DNA of 64,000 bases from Phlebopus portentosus (lineage: Eukaryota > Basidiomycota > Agaricomycetes > Boletales > Boletinellaceae): assembly GCA_037892935.1 (NCBI GenBank), contig JAYXKI010000010.1, positions 1,612,001 through 1,676,000 of the forward strand. Reading direction: 5' to 3'. The position numbers and the translations under genes are program-made. Below are positions 9,992 to 21,400 of the stretch, in pieces (the first letter of the stretch is position 1; each line of letters opens with the position of its first letter). The notes beneath the pieces are model-generated. The model was not told the origin of the DNA, did no database searches, and saw only the letters and a list, made by a program, of their open reading frames with translations.

Positions 9992-12472
9992 ATAAGAACA
10001 TCAATAGCATCCTCTACTTCCCCCTGTTCTGGCAGGTCTTCTGTCTGTGTAGGCATATTCACCCTCAAGTTAACTGGATTTCTAGATGTACTAGGGAAGA
10101 CTCTCTCATTTAATTAAGCAGAGTCACTAATAACTTCCTTCCTGGTAAGTGGATTCCAGAATAACCAGCCTTTATAGTTAGAGGGGTAGCCTAGGAATAC
10201 ACATTTCTGTGTGTGGGACTGCAGCTGCTTGTATTGATCTTTCTTCACAAGTACATAGGAGGTGCATCCAAATACATGCAAGTGAGAGACATCTGGCTTT
10301 GACTAGAACCAAAGCTTATAGGTTGTACTGGCAGACACAGCAGAGGTGGGAGAGTGATTGTGTATATGTACAAATGCTGCCACTACATCCCACCAGAAGC
10401 TAGAGGGCAGGTGTACTTCATTAAGCATAGTAGTAATGCCCTCTGCAAGTGTCCTGTTAGCATGCTCTGCAACACCATTCTGATGAGGTTCATCTCTAAT
10501 AGTGTGCTGTCTGTGGATGCCTGCAGTAATACAGAACTGGTCCCATTCCTTAGACACATATTCTCCACCTTTATCATCACGAGTGGCTTTGATCTTCACT
10601 CCTAACTGGTTCTCTACATAGGCCTTAAATTGCTTGAAGGCAGCAAATGCATCACTCTTCTTCTTCAATGGGAGAACAGCCCAGTAGCGGCTGTAATCAT
10701 CAATGAAGGTGATCCAATATTTAAAGCCATGTCTAGATTGAACAGGCAATGGACCATGAACATTAGAGTGAACCAATTGGAGGAGACCAGAAGCTCTGTG
10801 AGATGCAAGTTTAGAGACATTAGACCTGTGCTGCTTGCCAGCAATGCAAGGTTCACAGATAGGATCTGGAGTGCTCTTGGATTTGACAACCATTCCCTTG
10901 ACTAGCTCCTCAGTCATCAACCTGTTTACATCACCATGATTGAGATATGCAAAGTGCCTGTGCCAAAGTGTAGTGTCAAGTGGATAGATGCTAGTGAATG
11001 CAGCATAAGCAATGGTAGAGACAATGTGACCATTGAGAGTTGCTGCATTGTTAGAGGTGATGTTTGCAGTGAAAAGAACTGTTCTATGACGATGGAAAAG
11101 CATCTTGTTATGGTGAATGGTGACAATATATGATTTGGAATGAGTCAAATATAGAACTGAGAGGAGATTGTTTCTAAGATCAGAAACATGAAGTACACGC
11201 TCAAATTCAAGTAACTGTCCAGGTTTGCCACCAACTACAGGCTGAAAGCGCACTGTGCCAATGCTAACTGAATAAATAACTTGGTTGTTGGCTAAACAAA
11301 TAGGGGTGTGATTTGTTAAGTATTTGGTGAACCAATGACAATGTAGAGTTATGTGGCAAGTGGCACCTATGTCAGCAATCCAGTCAGTTCCTGCATCTGG
11401 GATAAGAGGCGAATGAGATTGGTGTAGTCAAGAGCACTTGCATTGCCAGCAAATTCAGCAGATTTAGCAGATTCATCTTGTTAAGCAACATGAGCCTTCT
11501 GGCCCTTCCTGCTCTTCCTTCTCTTCTCTTCCCTGTTCCTCTTAGCTCTGACATGTGCATCCTTGGAGGCTGCCTGCTTCATATAGCAGTTCTCCTCTGT
11601 GTGCTTAGTATTAGGATTATGTAATCCTCAGCTTACTTAGACTATGAGTTATTCCCTGCTTAGTAGCAATATAGACCCTGAACTCATAGGCTGGTAATGC
11701 CAATCTAAAGTGGTTAACCTGGCTAGATAGCTTAGTGGTGAAAGCACCCAGAAGATCCTAGGTTCAATCCCTAGTCTGGCCAGTCACCTGTTCTCAACTC
11801 TTAATACTTAGGAATACCACAGAAGGTGCAAGTAACACCTTGAGAGGAGATGGGCTTTACAGCACTACTAGTGGATGTGAGCATGGCCTGGGGCTAAAGC
11901 TGAATGCGCTCTTGACAGTTCTGCTGCTCTTGGGCAAATGCCCCCTTAAGGTTATTTCACTTGAATTCCTTCATAAGGAGCACTGCAGAGCAAAAGGAAG
12001 CATAGTCCTTAGAAAGAGCATGAATCAGACATGCACATGCAAGCTCATTCTCAAACTCCTCAAGTTTGAGGGTGCTAGAACAAGTGCTTCTGATCTTGTG
12101 TAGTGCTAGCTCAACCCTGCTCACCAGATTGGTGAGGGACTCATCTTCCTTCTTGGTGATGTTAAAGAACTCATCATAGGCATTAAAGCACGCAGCTGGG
12201 TTGTCCTGCTCATTGATCTTCTGGAGCTCAGTCCACATCTTGACTGGATCATCCATGTAGTCCTGCACTATAACCTGCATGCTATGCTCAAGTCTCTGAT
12301 AGATCAGGCCTGCAGCTTGCTCAGCCTTCTCTTCCCAAAGCTGGATAGCCTCTACTGGAGCACTAGGCTTAGCTTTCTGACCAGAGGTCAGGCACCATAA
12401 CTTCTTGACTTGAAGTGTAGCACACATATCATGCTTTCAGACAGAGTAATTACTGTCATTAAGCTTGGTGAT
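9992..12472 (-). pseudogene. Copia element X: decayed gag-integrase
   Basis: Minus-strand Gag-protease-integrase of the copia family, reading from about 12,472 (Gag residue 12, ITK region) down to the proline-rich linker after integrase at 9,992. The longest surviving frame (11,253-10,303) holds the GAG-pre-integrase WHRHFAYLNHG segment and integrase core motifs FIDDYSRYWAVLPLK and PHQNGVAEH. Another (12,427-11,957) covers most of Gag. Stops, a SINE-like insertion (11,609-11,806) in the zinc-knuckle region and loss of RT/RNase H make it inactive. Element A begins exactly where X stops. Confidence 0.85.
11609..11806 (+). mobile_element. tRNA-containing SINE-like element, copy 2, with target duplication
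   Basis: A 198-bp insertion that splits the zinc-knuckle coding region of element X. It is flanked by the 5-bp direct repeat CTTAG (11,604-11,608 and 11,807-11,811), which is single in the uninterrupted copies such as 27,460. Termini are TATTAGGA and TCTTAATA, an imperfect 8-bp inverted repeat. The 3' half holds a tRNA-like module (11,721-11,782) with acceptor-stem halves GGCTAGA/TCTGGCC, A-box-like TAGCTTAGTGG and B-box GGTTCAATCCC. Its anticodon arm is shortened by 11 nt compared with the copy at 23,596-23,668. Confidence 0.8.
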
Positions 12473-12672
12473 TGTTAGAAGTGTGATTCTGACACTCTTA
12501 GTATTTTGTAGTTTATTATTCTATTTATATTCTTCCTTATGTCCGCTTTCTTGATCATGTGATGCTTATGTAATCTCCTGTAAAAGCGGCACAGTCCATT
12601 GGTGAGTACTCTACATCAAGTGTACTCACCACTGGACTCAGTGGTCTCTTGCTGGATTTGTGTGATCTAACA
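12473..12672 (+). repeat. 5' LTR of copia A (short form)
   Basis: 200 bp, TGTTAGAAG...ATCTAACA. It is about 50 bp shorter than the other LTRs because it has only one of two direct copies of a 27-bp segment (beginning CATCAAGTGTACTC). Positions 12,594-12,637 form a hairpin with 16-nt arms (GTCCATTGGTGAGTAC against GTACTCACCACTGGAC, one mismatch). Confidence 0.85.
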
Positions 12673-12691
12673 GGTTATGAGCCTTGAGCTC
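12673..12691 (+). promoter_or_regulatory. Copia primer-binding site (half-tRNA type)
   Basis: The 19 bases directly after the LTR read GGTTATGAGCCTTGAGCTC. Their complement is an exact tRNA segment by layout: GAGC (D-stem 3' strand), T, CAAGG (anticodon stem), CTCATAA (7-nt loop with CAT anticodon, T33 and A37), CC. This implies priming by the 5' half of a Met tRNA, as described for Drosophila copia, not by a tRNA 3' end. The same site is seen at 8,962, 17,005 and 29,349 (minus). Confidence 0.7.
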
Positions 12692-13858
12692 TAGCTGTCT
12701 GCACTGCCGCATTTTTGAGTTTTTGGGTTTGGAGAGCTGCTGCTGTTGTCAGAGAAGCTTTTGGTGTTCTGGACTGGCCTTTTGGTGTGTTCCTAGTGTT
12801 CCCATCATCTTCTGCACCCTTCTGTGCAGTTTCCACAGTCCCAGAGCCCTCTGCCTTCTTCTTTGGCCTTTATTAGTGCTAAATCTCCCCAAAACTCCGC
12901 TGCTTGATTGCTCCACAACCGTCTAGCCGTTTTTGACGCCCTTTGGCACGTTTACTCGGCAAAAATAGGCCTACTGTCCTGCCGAGTTTCAGCCTGATCT
13001 GTTGTGATTTGACACCGCTATAGCCCTATCACTTTTGGCTATTTTCGAAGTTGCATTACCTATCCCGGGTGAACCGCTGATCCGTTTCTCACGAAATTTG
13101 GCACGTCTATTCGGCCTATTTTTATGTCCCTTGTCGCGAAGTTTCAGCCAAATCGGTCAAGAACTCGCCGACTTATTGAAGGATCTTTGTTTTGCACCCT
13201 ATTTTGCCAACTTTCGATTTTCTCGGCAACCGCTGATCCGATCCGGACACCCTTTGGTGTGCATACGGCTCCCATACCTGTGCATACTTCCACCAAGTTT
13301 CAGCTTGAGCAGCCGCGGTTTAACTGCGCTGTGGGCTATTCTTGTGCCAACAGAAATTGTTGATTGCTGCCGATCTGCTGATCCGATCCGCGTGCTCTTT
13401 GCACCGTTCGATTCCGCTCGTCGTCCTCTATCTGCGTGCCAATTTGTGCACCGTTCCGCCTATCCGTTCCCTCTCTGCACTGCATTTTGTGTCTGGCAGC
13501 TCTGGTGTTAATTGGTGTGTGGCTCCATCACTGTTGTTGGATCAGCCTAGCCTACAGACTGTGAAGCTTGCCTGCCCGGCCTTAGTTCGCTGGTTGTAGT
13601 CACTCTTTGAGTGTCTACTTAAGCCTAGAGCCTCTCTCAGTTAGCGGTGCCTGCGGGGTCTTAGCAGACCAACAGACCAGCACTGTCTTGCGGCAAATCT
13701 GTGTATACTTCAGTGACTGTAGAAGACTGCACTGGTTGGCATTGATCTGTCACCTCCAGGCATAAATTTGTTAGCGCTCTCTCCCTCATTGCTCCCTCAC
13801 TGCTTATTTCTTCTAAGCATCATCTGTCCACTCTCATCCACACCTCATTTTAACTATC
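12692..13858 (+). other. Long, CpG-rich copia leader with diverged tandem repeats
   Basis: An untranslated leader of about 1.2 kb, much richer in CpG than the flanking coding sequence. GTTTCAGC recurs at about 12,986, 13,141 and 13,297 and GCTGATCCG at about 13,076, 13,227 and 13,377, giving a diverged unit of about 150-156 bp. An open frame of 158 codons (13,035-13,511) shows the same periodicity but resembles no protein I know. The leader recurs at 8,962, 17,285-18,450 (inverted) and 28,164-29,330 (minus). Confidence 0.65.
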
Positions 13859-16752
13859 ATGTCTGATCCTGTCACCTCTGAGACACTATCCACTATCACC
13901 AAGCTCAATGACAGCAATTACTCTGTCTGGAAGCATGATATGCGTGCTGCACTTCAAGTCAAGAAGTTGTGGCGCCTGACCTCTGGTCAGAAAGCTAAGC
14001 CTAGTGCTCCAGCAGAGGCTGTCCAGCTCTGGGAAGAGAAGGCTGAGCAAGCTGCAGGCCTGATCTATCAGAGAATTGAGTATAGCATGCAGGTTATGGT
14101 GCAGGACTACATGGATGATCCAGTCAAGATGTGGACTGAGCTTCAGAAGATCAATGAGCAGGACAACCCAGCTGCATGCTTTAATGCCTATGATGAGTTC
14201 TTCAACATCACCAAGAAGGAAGATGAGTCCCTTACCAATCTGGTGAGCAGGGTTGAGCTAGCACTGCACAAGATCAGAAGCACTCGTTCTAGCACCCTCA
14301 AACTTGAGGAGTTTGAGAATGAGCTTGCATGTGCATGTCTGATTTGTGCTCTTCCTGAGGACTATGCTTCCTTTCGCTCTGCAGTACTCCTTATGAAGGA
14401 ATTCAAGTGGAATAACCTTAAGGAGGCATTTGCCCAAGAGCAGCAGAACCGTCAAGAGCGCATTCAGCTTCAGCCCCAGGCCATGTTCACATCCACTAGT
14501 AGTGCTGTAAAGCCTATCTCCTCTCAAGGTGTCACTTGCACCTTCTGTGGCATTCCTAAGCACACAGAGGAGAACTGCTATATGAAGCAGGCAGCTTCTA
14601 AGGATGCACATGTCAGGGCTAAGAAGAACAGGGAAGAGAAGAGGAGGAAGGGCAGGAAGGGCCAGAAGGCCCATGTTGCTCAACAAGATGAATCTGCTGA
14701 ATCTGCTGAATTTGCTGGCAATGCAAGTGCTCTTGACTACACCAATCCCCATTCACCTCTTATCCCAGATGCAGGAACTGACTGGATTGCTGACACAGGT
14801 GCCACTTGCCACATGACTCCACATCGTCATTGGTTCACCAAATACTCAACAAATCACACCCCTATTCGTTTAGCCAACAACCAAGTTATTTATTCAGTTG
14901 GCATTGGCACAGTGTGCTTTCAGCCTGTAGTTGGTGGCAAACCTGGACAGTTACTTGAATTTGAGCGTGTACTTCATGTTCCTGATCTCAGAAACAATCT
15001 CCTCTCAGTCCTGTATTTGACTTGTTCCAAATCATATGTTGTCACCATTCACCATAACAAGATGCTTTTTCATCGTCATGGAACAGTTCTTTTCACTGCA
15101 AACATCACCTCTTACAATGCAGCAACTCTCAATGGCCATATTGTCCCTACCATTGCTTATGCTGCATTCACCAGCACCTGTCCACTTGACACTACACTTT
15201 GGCACAGGCGCTTTGCACATCTCAATCATGGTGATGTAAACAGGTTGATGACTGAGGAGCTAGTCAAGGGAATGGTTGTCAAATCCAAGAGCACTCCAGA
15301 TTCTATCTGTGAACCTTGCATTGCTGGCAAGCAGCACAGGTCTAATGTCTCTAAACTTGCATCTCACAGAGCTTCTGGTCTCCTCCAATTAGTTCACTCT
15401 GATGTTCATGGTCCATTGCCTGTTCAATCTAGACATGGCTTTAAATATTGGATCACCTTCATTGATGATTACAGCCGCTACTGGGCTGTTCTCCCATTGA
15501 AGAAGAAGAGTGATGCATTTGCTGCCTTCAAGCAATTTAAGGCCTATGTAGAGAACCAGTTAGGAGTGAAGATCAAAGCCACTCGTGATGATAAAGGTGG
15601 AGAATATGTGTCTAAGGAATGGGACCAGTTCTGTATTACTGCAGGCATCCACAGACAGCACACTATTAGAGATGAACCTCATCAGAATGGTGTTGCAGAG
15701 CATGCTAACAGGACACTTGCAGAGGGCATTACTACTATGCTTAATGAAGTACACCTGCCCTCTAGCTTCTGGTGGGATGCAGTGGCAGCATTTGTACATA
15801 TACACAACCGCTCTCCCACCTCTGCTGTGTCTGCCAGTACACCCTATGAGCTCTGGTTCCAGTCAAAGCCAGATGTCTCTCACTTGCGTGTATTTGGATG
15901 CACCTCTTATGTGCTTGTGAAGAAAGATCAACACAAGCAGCTGCAGTCCCACACACAGAAATGTGTGTTCCTAGGCTATCCCTCTAACTATAAAGGCTGG
16001 CTGTTTTGAAATCCACTTACCAGGAAGGAAGTCATTAGTGACTCTGCTCAATTTGATAAGAGAGTCTTCCCTGGTACATCTAGAAACCCAGTTGACTTGA
16101 GGGTGAATATGCCTACACAGACAGAAGACCTTGAGCTGTATAGTGTTGATATCTCTACTGCTTTCCTCAATGGTGAGATGGAGCATGATGTCTACATGAA
16201 CCAGCCTGAAGGATTTGAGGACTACTTTGGCCCTGGATTTGTTCTCAAGCTGATCAAGTCAATTTATGGCCTTAAGCAGGCTGGCCACCAATGGCACAAG
16301 AAGCTTGATTCAGTGATGAAGAGCATGGGCTTCAAGTTAGTGCACTGTGATTACAGCATTTGGGTGTACAGCAGAGATGAAGTGCATATCATCATTCCAG
16401 TCTATGTTGATGACATGGCCATTGCTGTAAAGTCTAAGCAGCAGTATGAGTCTGTCAGAGATGAACTGGCTAAGCACTTTAAACTGCATGAGTTGGGCCC
16501 AACCTCATTCCTGCTAGGAGTGCATATTCAGAGAGACCGCTCCAAGCACTCTATCAGTCTGTCACAGAGACAGTATATTATTGATGTGCTAGAGCGCTTC
16601 AGCATGAGCAACTGTGGCACTGTTACTACTCCTCTCCCTGAGCAGAAGCTCAGCAAGGACATGGCTTCTAAGACCCCTATAGAAACTGAATACATGAGGC
16701 AGGTGCCCTACAAGCAATTAGTTGGTGCACTCATGTATTTAGCTATTGCTAC
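13859..16752 (+). pseudogene. Copia A gag-protease-integrase-RT, first part
   Basis: The polyprotein starts at ATG 13,859 (MSDPVTSETLST) after the leader. Domains in order: Gag; CCHC zinc knuckle CTFCGIPKHTEENC (about 14,538-14,579); aspartic protease DTGA (14,792-14,803); GAG-pre-integrase LWHRRFAHLNHG; integrase core with HSDVHGPLP, FIDDYSRYW and HQNGVAEH; RT with YVDD (16,403-16,414). The frame is open for 716 codons until TGA (16,007-16,009), where element B has TGG. At about 16,130, 1,029 bp present in B (20,120-21,148) are missing, joined in frame at GAAGACCT. This removes the proline-rich linker and the RT fingers. B then interrupts it at 16,752. Confidence 0.9.
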
Positions 16753-17004
16753 TGTTAGAAGTGTGATTCTGACACTCTTAGTATTTTGTAGTTTATTGTT
16801 CTGTTTATATTCTTCCTTATGTCCGCTTTCTTGATCATGTGATGCTTATGTAATCTCCTGTAAAAGCGGCACAGTCCATTGGTGAGTACTCTACATCAAG
16901 TGTACTCACCACTGGACTCAGGTATGTAGTTAGACTACTAATATACATCAAGTGTACTCACCACTGGACTCAGTGGTCCCTTGCTGGATTTGTGTGATCA
17001 AACA
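16753..17004 (+). repeat. 5' LTR of copia B
   Basis: 252 bp with both copies of the internal 27-bp repeat and the 16-nt-arm hairpin (about 16,875-16,918). It ends TCAAACA, like its partner at 22,416-22,667, and is followed by 15 bases of the primer-binding site before the inversion junction. Confidence 0.9.
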
Positions 17005-18471
17005 GGTTATGAGCCTTGACTGGATCATCCATGTAGTCCTGCACCATAACCTGCATGCTATGCTCAAGTCTCTGATAGATCAGGCCTGCAGCTTGCTCAG
17101 CCTTCTCTTCCCAGAGCTGGACAGCCTCTGCTGGAGCACTAGGCTTAGCTTCCTGACCAGAGGTCAGGCGCCACAACTTCTTGACTTGAAGTGCAGCACG
17201 CATATCATGCTTCCAGACAGAGTAATTGCTGTCATTGAGCTTGGTGATAGTAGATAGCGTCTCAGAGGTGACAGGATCAGACATGATAGTTGAAATGAGG
17301 TGTGGATGAGAGTGGACAGATGATGCTTAGAAGAAATAAGCAGTAAGAGAGCAATGAGGGAGAGAGCGCTAACAAATTTATGCCTGGAGGTGACAGATCA
17401 ATGCCAACCAGTGCAGTCTTCTACAGTCACTGAAGTATACACAGATTTGCCGCAAGACAGTGCTGGTCTGTTGGTCTGCTAAGACCCCGCAGGCACCGCT
17501 AACTGAGAGAGGCTCTAGGCTTAAGTAGACACTCAAAGAATGACTACAACCAGCGAACTAAGGCCGGGCAGGCAAGCTTCACAGTCTGTAGGCTAGGCTG
17601 ATCCAACAACAGTGATGGAGCCACACACCAATTAACACCAGAGCTGCCAGACACAAAATGCAGCGCAGAGAGGGAACGGATGGGCGGAACGGTGCACAAA
17701 TTGGCACGCAGATAGAGGACGACGAGCGGAATCGAACGGTGCAAAGAGCACGCGGATCGGATCAGCGGATCGGCAGCAATCAATGATTTCTGTCGGCACA
17801 AGAATAGCCCACAGCGCAGTTAAACCGCGGCCGCTCAGGCTGAAACTTGGTGGAAGTATGCACAGGTATGGGAGCCGTATGCACACCAAAGGGTGTCCGG
17901 ATCGGATCAGCGGTTGCCGAGAAAATCGAAAGTTGGCAAAATAAGGTGCAAAACAAAGATCCTTCAATAAGTCGGCGAGTTCTTGACCGATTTGGCTGAA
18001 ACTTCGCGACAGGGGACGTGGAAATAGGCCAGATAGACGTGCCAAATTTCGTGAGAAACGGATCAGCGGTTCACCCGGGATAGGCAATGCAACTTCGAAA
18101 ATAGCCAAAAGTGATAGGGCTATAGCGGTGTCAAATCGCAACGGATCGAGCTGAAACTCGGCAGGACAGTAGGCCTATATGGGCCGAGTAAACGTGCCAA
18201 AGGGCGTCGAAAACGGCTGGATGGTTGTGGAGCAATCAAGCGGCGGAGTTTTGGGGAGATTTGGCACTAATAAAGGCCAAAGAAGAAGGCAGAGGGCTCT
18301 GGGACTGTGGAAACTGCACAGAAGGGTGCAGAGGATGATGGGAACACTAGGAACACACCAAAAGGCCAGTCCAGAACACCAAAAGCTTCTCTGACAACAG
18401 CAGCAGCTCTCCAAACCCAAAAACTCAAAAATGCGGCAGTGCAGACAGCTAGAGCTCAAGGCTCATAACCT
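17005..18471 (-). pseudogene. Inverted leader and Gag N-terminus inside copia B
   Basis: After 15 bases of primer-binding site, the strand flips. A minus-strand Gag start (ATG 17,284, MSDPVTSETLST, to residue 88) is preceded by the whole leader and a second primer-binding site that ends at about 18,471. Plus-strand Gag then resumes at its residue 208 (FTSTSSAVKP). The left junction shares CTTGA and the right junction shares TGTT between the joined sequences, which points to template switching during reverse transcription. Inside are the shadow frames also seen in the intact leaders. Confidence 0.85.
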
Positions 18472-21400
18472 GTTCACATCCACTAGTAGTGCTGTAAAGC
18501 CCATCTTCTCTCAAGGTGTCACTTGCACCTTCTGTGGTATTCCTAAGCACACAGAGGAGAACTGCTATATGAAGCAGGCAGCTTCTAAGGATGCACATGT
18601 CAGGGCTAAGAAGAACAGGGAAGAGAAGAGGAGGAAGGGCAGAAAGGGCCAGAAGGCCCATGTTGCTCAACAAGATGAATCTGCTGAATCTGCTGAATTT
18701 GCTGGCAATGCAAGTGCTCTTGACTACACCAATCCCCATTCACCTCTTATCCCAGATGCAGGAACTGACTGGATTGCTGACACAGGTGCCACTTGCCACA
18801 TGACTCCACATCGTCATTGGTTTACCAAATACTCAACAAATCACACCCCTATTCGTTTAGCCAACAACCAAGTTATTTATTCAGTTGGCATTGGCACAGT
18901 GCGCTTTCAGCCTGTAGTTGGTGGCAAACCTGGACAGTTACTTGAATTTGAGCGTGTACTTCATGTTCCTGATCTCAGAAACAATCTCCTCTCAGTCCTG
19001 TATTTGACTCGTTCTAAATCATATGTTGTCACCATTCACCATAACAAGATGCATTTCCATCGTCATGGAACAGTTCTTTTCACTGCAAACATCACCTCTT
19101 ACAATGCAGCAACTCTCAATGGCCATATTGTCCCTACCATTGCTTATGCTGCATTCACCAGCACCTGTCCACTTGACACTACACTTTGGCACAGGCGCTT
19201 TGCACATCTCAAATCATGGTGATGTAAACAGGTTGATGACTGAGGAGCTAGTCAAAGGAATGGTTGTCAAATCCAAGAGCACTCCAGATCCTATCTGTGA
19301 ACCTTGCATTGCTGGCAAGCAGCACAGGTCTAATGTCTCCAAACTTGCATCTCACAGAGCTTCTGGTCTCCTCCAATTGGTTCACTCTGATGTTCATGGT
19401 CCATTGCCTATTCAATCTAGACATGGCTTTAAATATTGGATCACCTTCATTGATGATTACAGCCGCTACTGGGCTGTTCTCCCATTGAAGAAGAAGAGTG
19501 ATGCATTTGCTGCTTTCAAGCAATTTAAGGCCTATGCAGAGAACCAGTTAGGAGTGAAGATCAAAGCCACTCGTGATGATAAAGGTGGAGAATATGTGTC
19601 TAAGGAATGGGACCAGTTCTGTATTACTGCAGGCATCCACAGACAGCACACTATTAGAGATGAACCTCATCAGAATGGTGTTGCAGAGCGTGCTAACAGG
19701 ACACTTGCAGAGGGCATTACTACTATGCTTAATGAAGCACACCTGCCTTCTAGCTTCTGGTGGGATGCAGTAGCAGCATTTGTACATGTACACAACCGCT
19801 CTCCCACCTCTGCTGTGTCTGCCAGTACACCCTATGAGCTCTGGTTCCAGTCAAAGCCAGATGTCTCTCACTTGCGTGTATTTGGATGCACCTCTTATGT
19901 GCTTGTGAAGAAAGATCAACACAAGCAGCTGCAGTCCCACACACAAAAATGTGTGTTCCTAGGCTATCCCTCTAACTATAAAGGCTGGTTGTTCTGGAAT
20001 CCACTTACCAGGAAGGAAGTCATTAGTGACTCTGCTCAATTTGATGAGAGAGTCTTCCCTGGTACATCTAGAAACCCAGTTGACTTGAGGGTGAATATGC
20101 CTACACAGACAGAAGACCTGCCAGAACAGGGGGGAGTAGAGGATGCTATTGATGTTCTGCCAGCTCCTCCTCCACCACCTGCTCCTATGCATCCAGCAGA
20201 TCCTCCTATGCCTACACCTACACCTACACCTAGTCCTCCACCCAATCCATCACCTAGTCCTCCTTCACACAGTCCCCCACATCATCCTCCTTCACCAGCC
20301 ACTCATCTACCAAAGCGTGAACACACTACTTCACCACTGCTATCTGAGCAGGCCTCAAAGAAACAAAGGCCTGCTTCTCCCTGGTGGCCAGATCCAATGT
20401 GGAGACCTATTAGATGTCATACCACTGGCTGGTGGGATGTGGACTATGTTGGACAACGCCTTCCCAGACGTGTGCCAGGCTCCCCTATTCCACCACAGCG
20501 CTTCAACTTCAACTCAGCAGAGCCAACTGTATCTGACACTGCACCTGACACTGCTTCTGATACTGACTCTGCAGCTCAGCCAGATGTTGTAGAGCAGCCA
20601 GAGCAGGATATTGAGATGGACAGTGACTCACCTGATGAACTGGACATCATGTCAGAAGAGGAGTTGCAAGCTGAAGCACTGATGTTTGCTGGCCTAATGG
20701 ATTTTGGTGCTAATGCAGGACTAGAGGACATCTATCTGTCTTATGAAGATGCTCTAGAATATGCATTCCAGTCATCTAATTGCACTGAGCATGTGTTCTC
20801 TGCACAAGATGTGCAACACATCAGTCCTGAACCCTATCAATGGAAGGACATCAAAGGACGTCCTGATGCAGACCTCTGGGAGAAAGCAGCCATGGAGGAA
20901 TTTATCAGTCTGATTGAGAATGGCACATTTGAACCAGTCAGACTACCTCCTGGCAGAAAGCCCATTGGATGCAGATGGGTGTTTAAGCTCAAGCGCAAGG
21001 CAGATGGATCTGTAGACAGGTACAAGGCAAGGCTGGTAGCCAAGGGCTTCTCTCAGCAACCAGGTCTTGAGTTCTCTCAGGTGTTTGCCCCTACAGCCAA
21101 GTGGGCTGCACTTAGAGCCATCCTGGCAATAGCTGCATTTGAAGACCTTGAGCTGTATAGTATTGATATCTCTACTGCTTTCCTCAATGGTGAGATGGAG
21201 CATGATGTCTACATGACCCAGCCTGAAGGATTTGAGGACTACTTTGGCCCTGGATTTGTTCTCAAGCTGATCAAGTCAATTTATGGCCTTAAGCAGGCTG
21301 GCCACCAATGGCACAAGAAGCTTGATTCAGTGATGAAGAGCATGGGCTTCAAGTTAGTGCACTGTGATTACAGCATTTGGGTGTACAGCAGAGATGAAGT

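Noticed and set aside
13035..13511. 158-codon open frame in the copia leader (also 18,141-17,632 and 28,987-28,511) as a separate gene
   Set aside because: It lies before the gag ATG in untranslated leader, its periodic peptide follows the DNA repeat, overlapping frames are equally open, and no family resemblance is seen. GC-rich repeats lack stops by composition.
16120..16140. The 1,029-bp gap as a spliced intron
   Set aside because: The removed segment starts and ends in GAAGACCT, has no GT-AG borders, and encodes conserved linker and RT residues in B and C. An 8-nt repeat deletion fits better.
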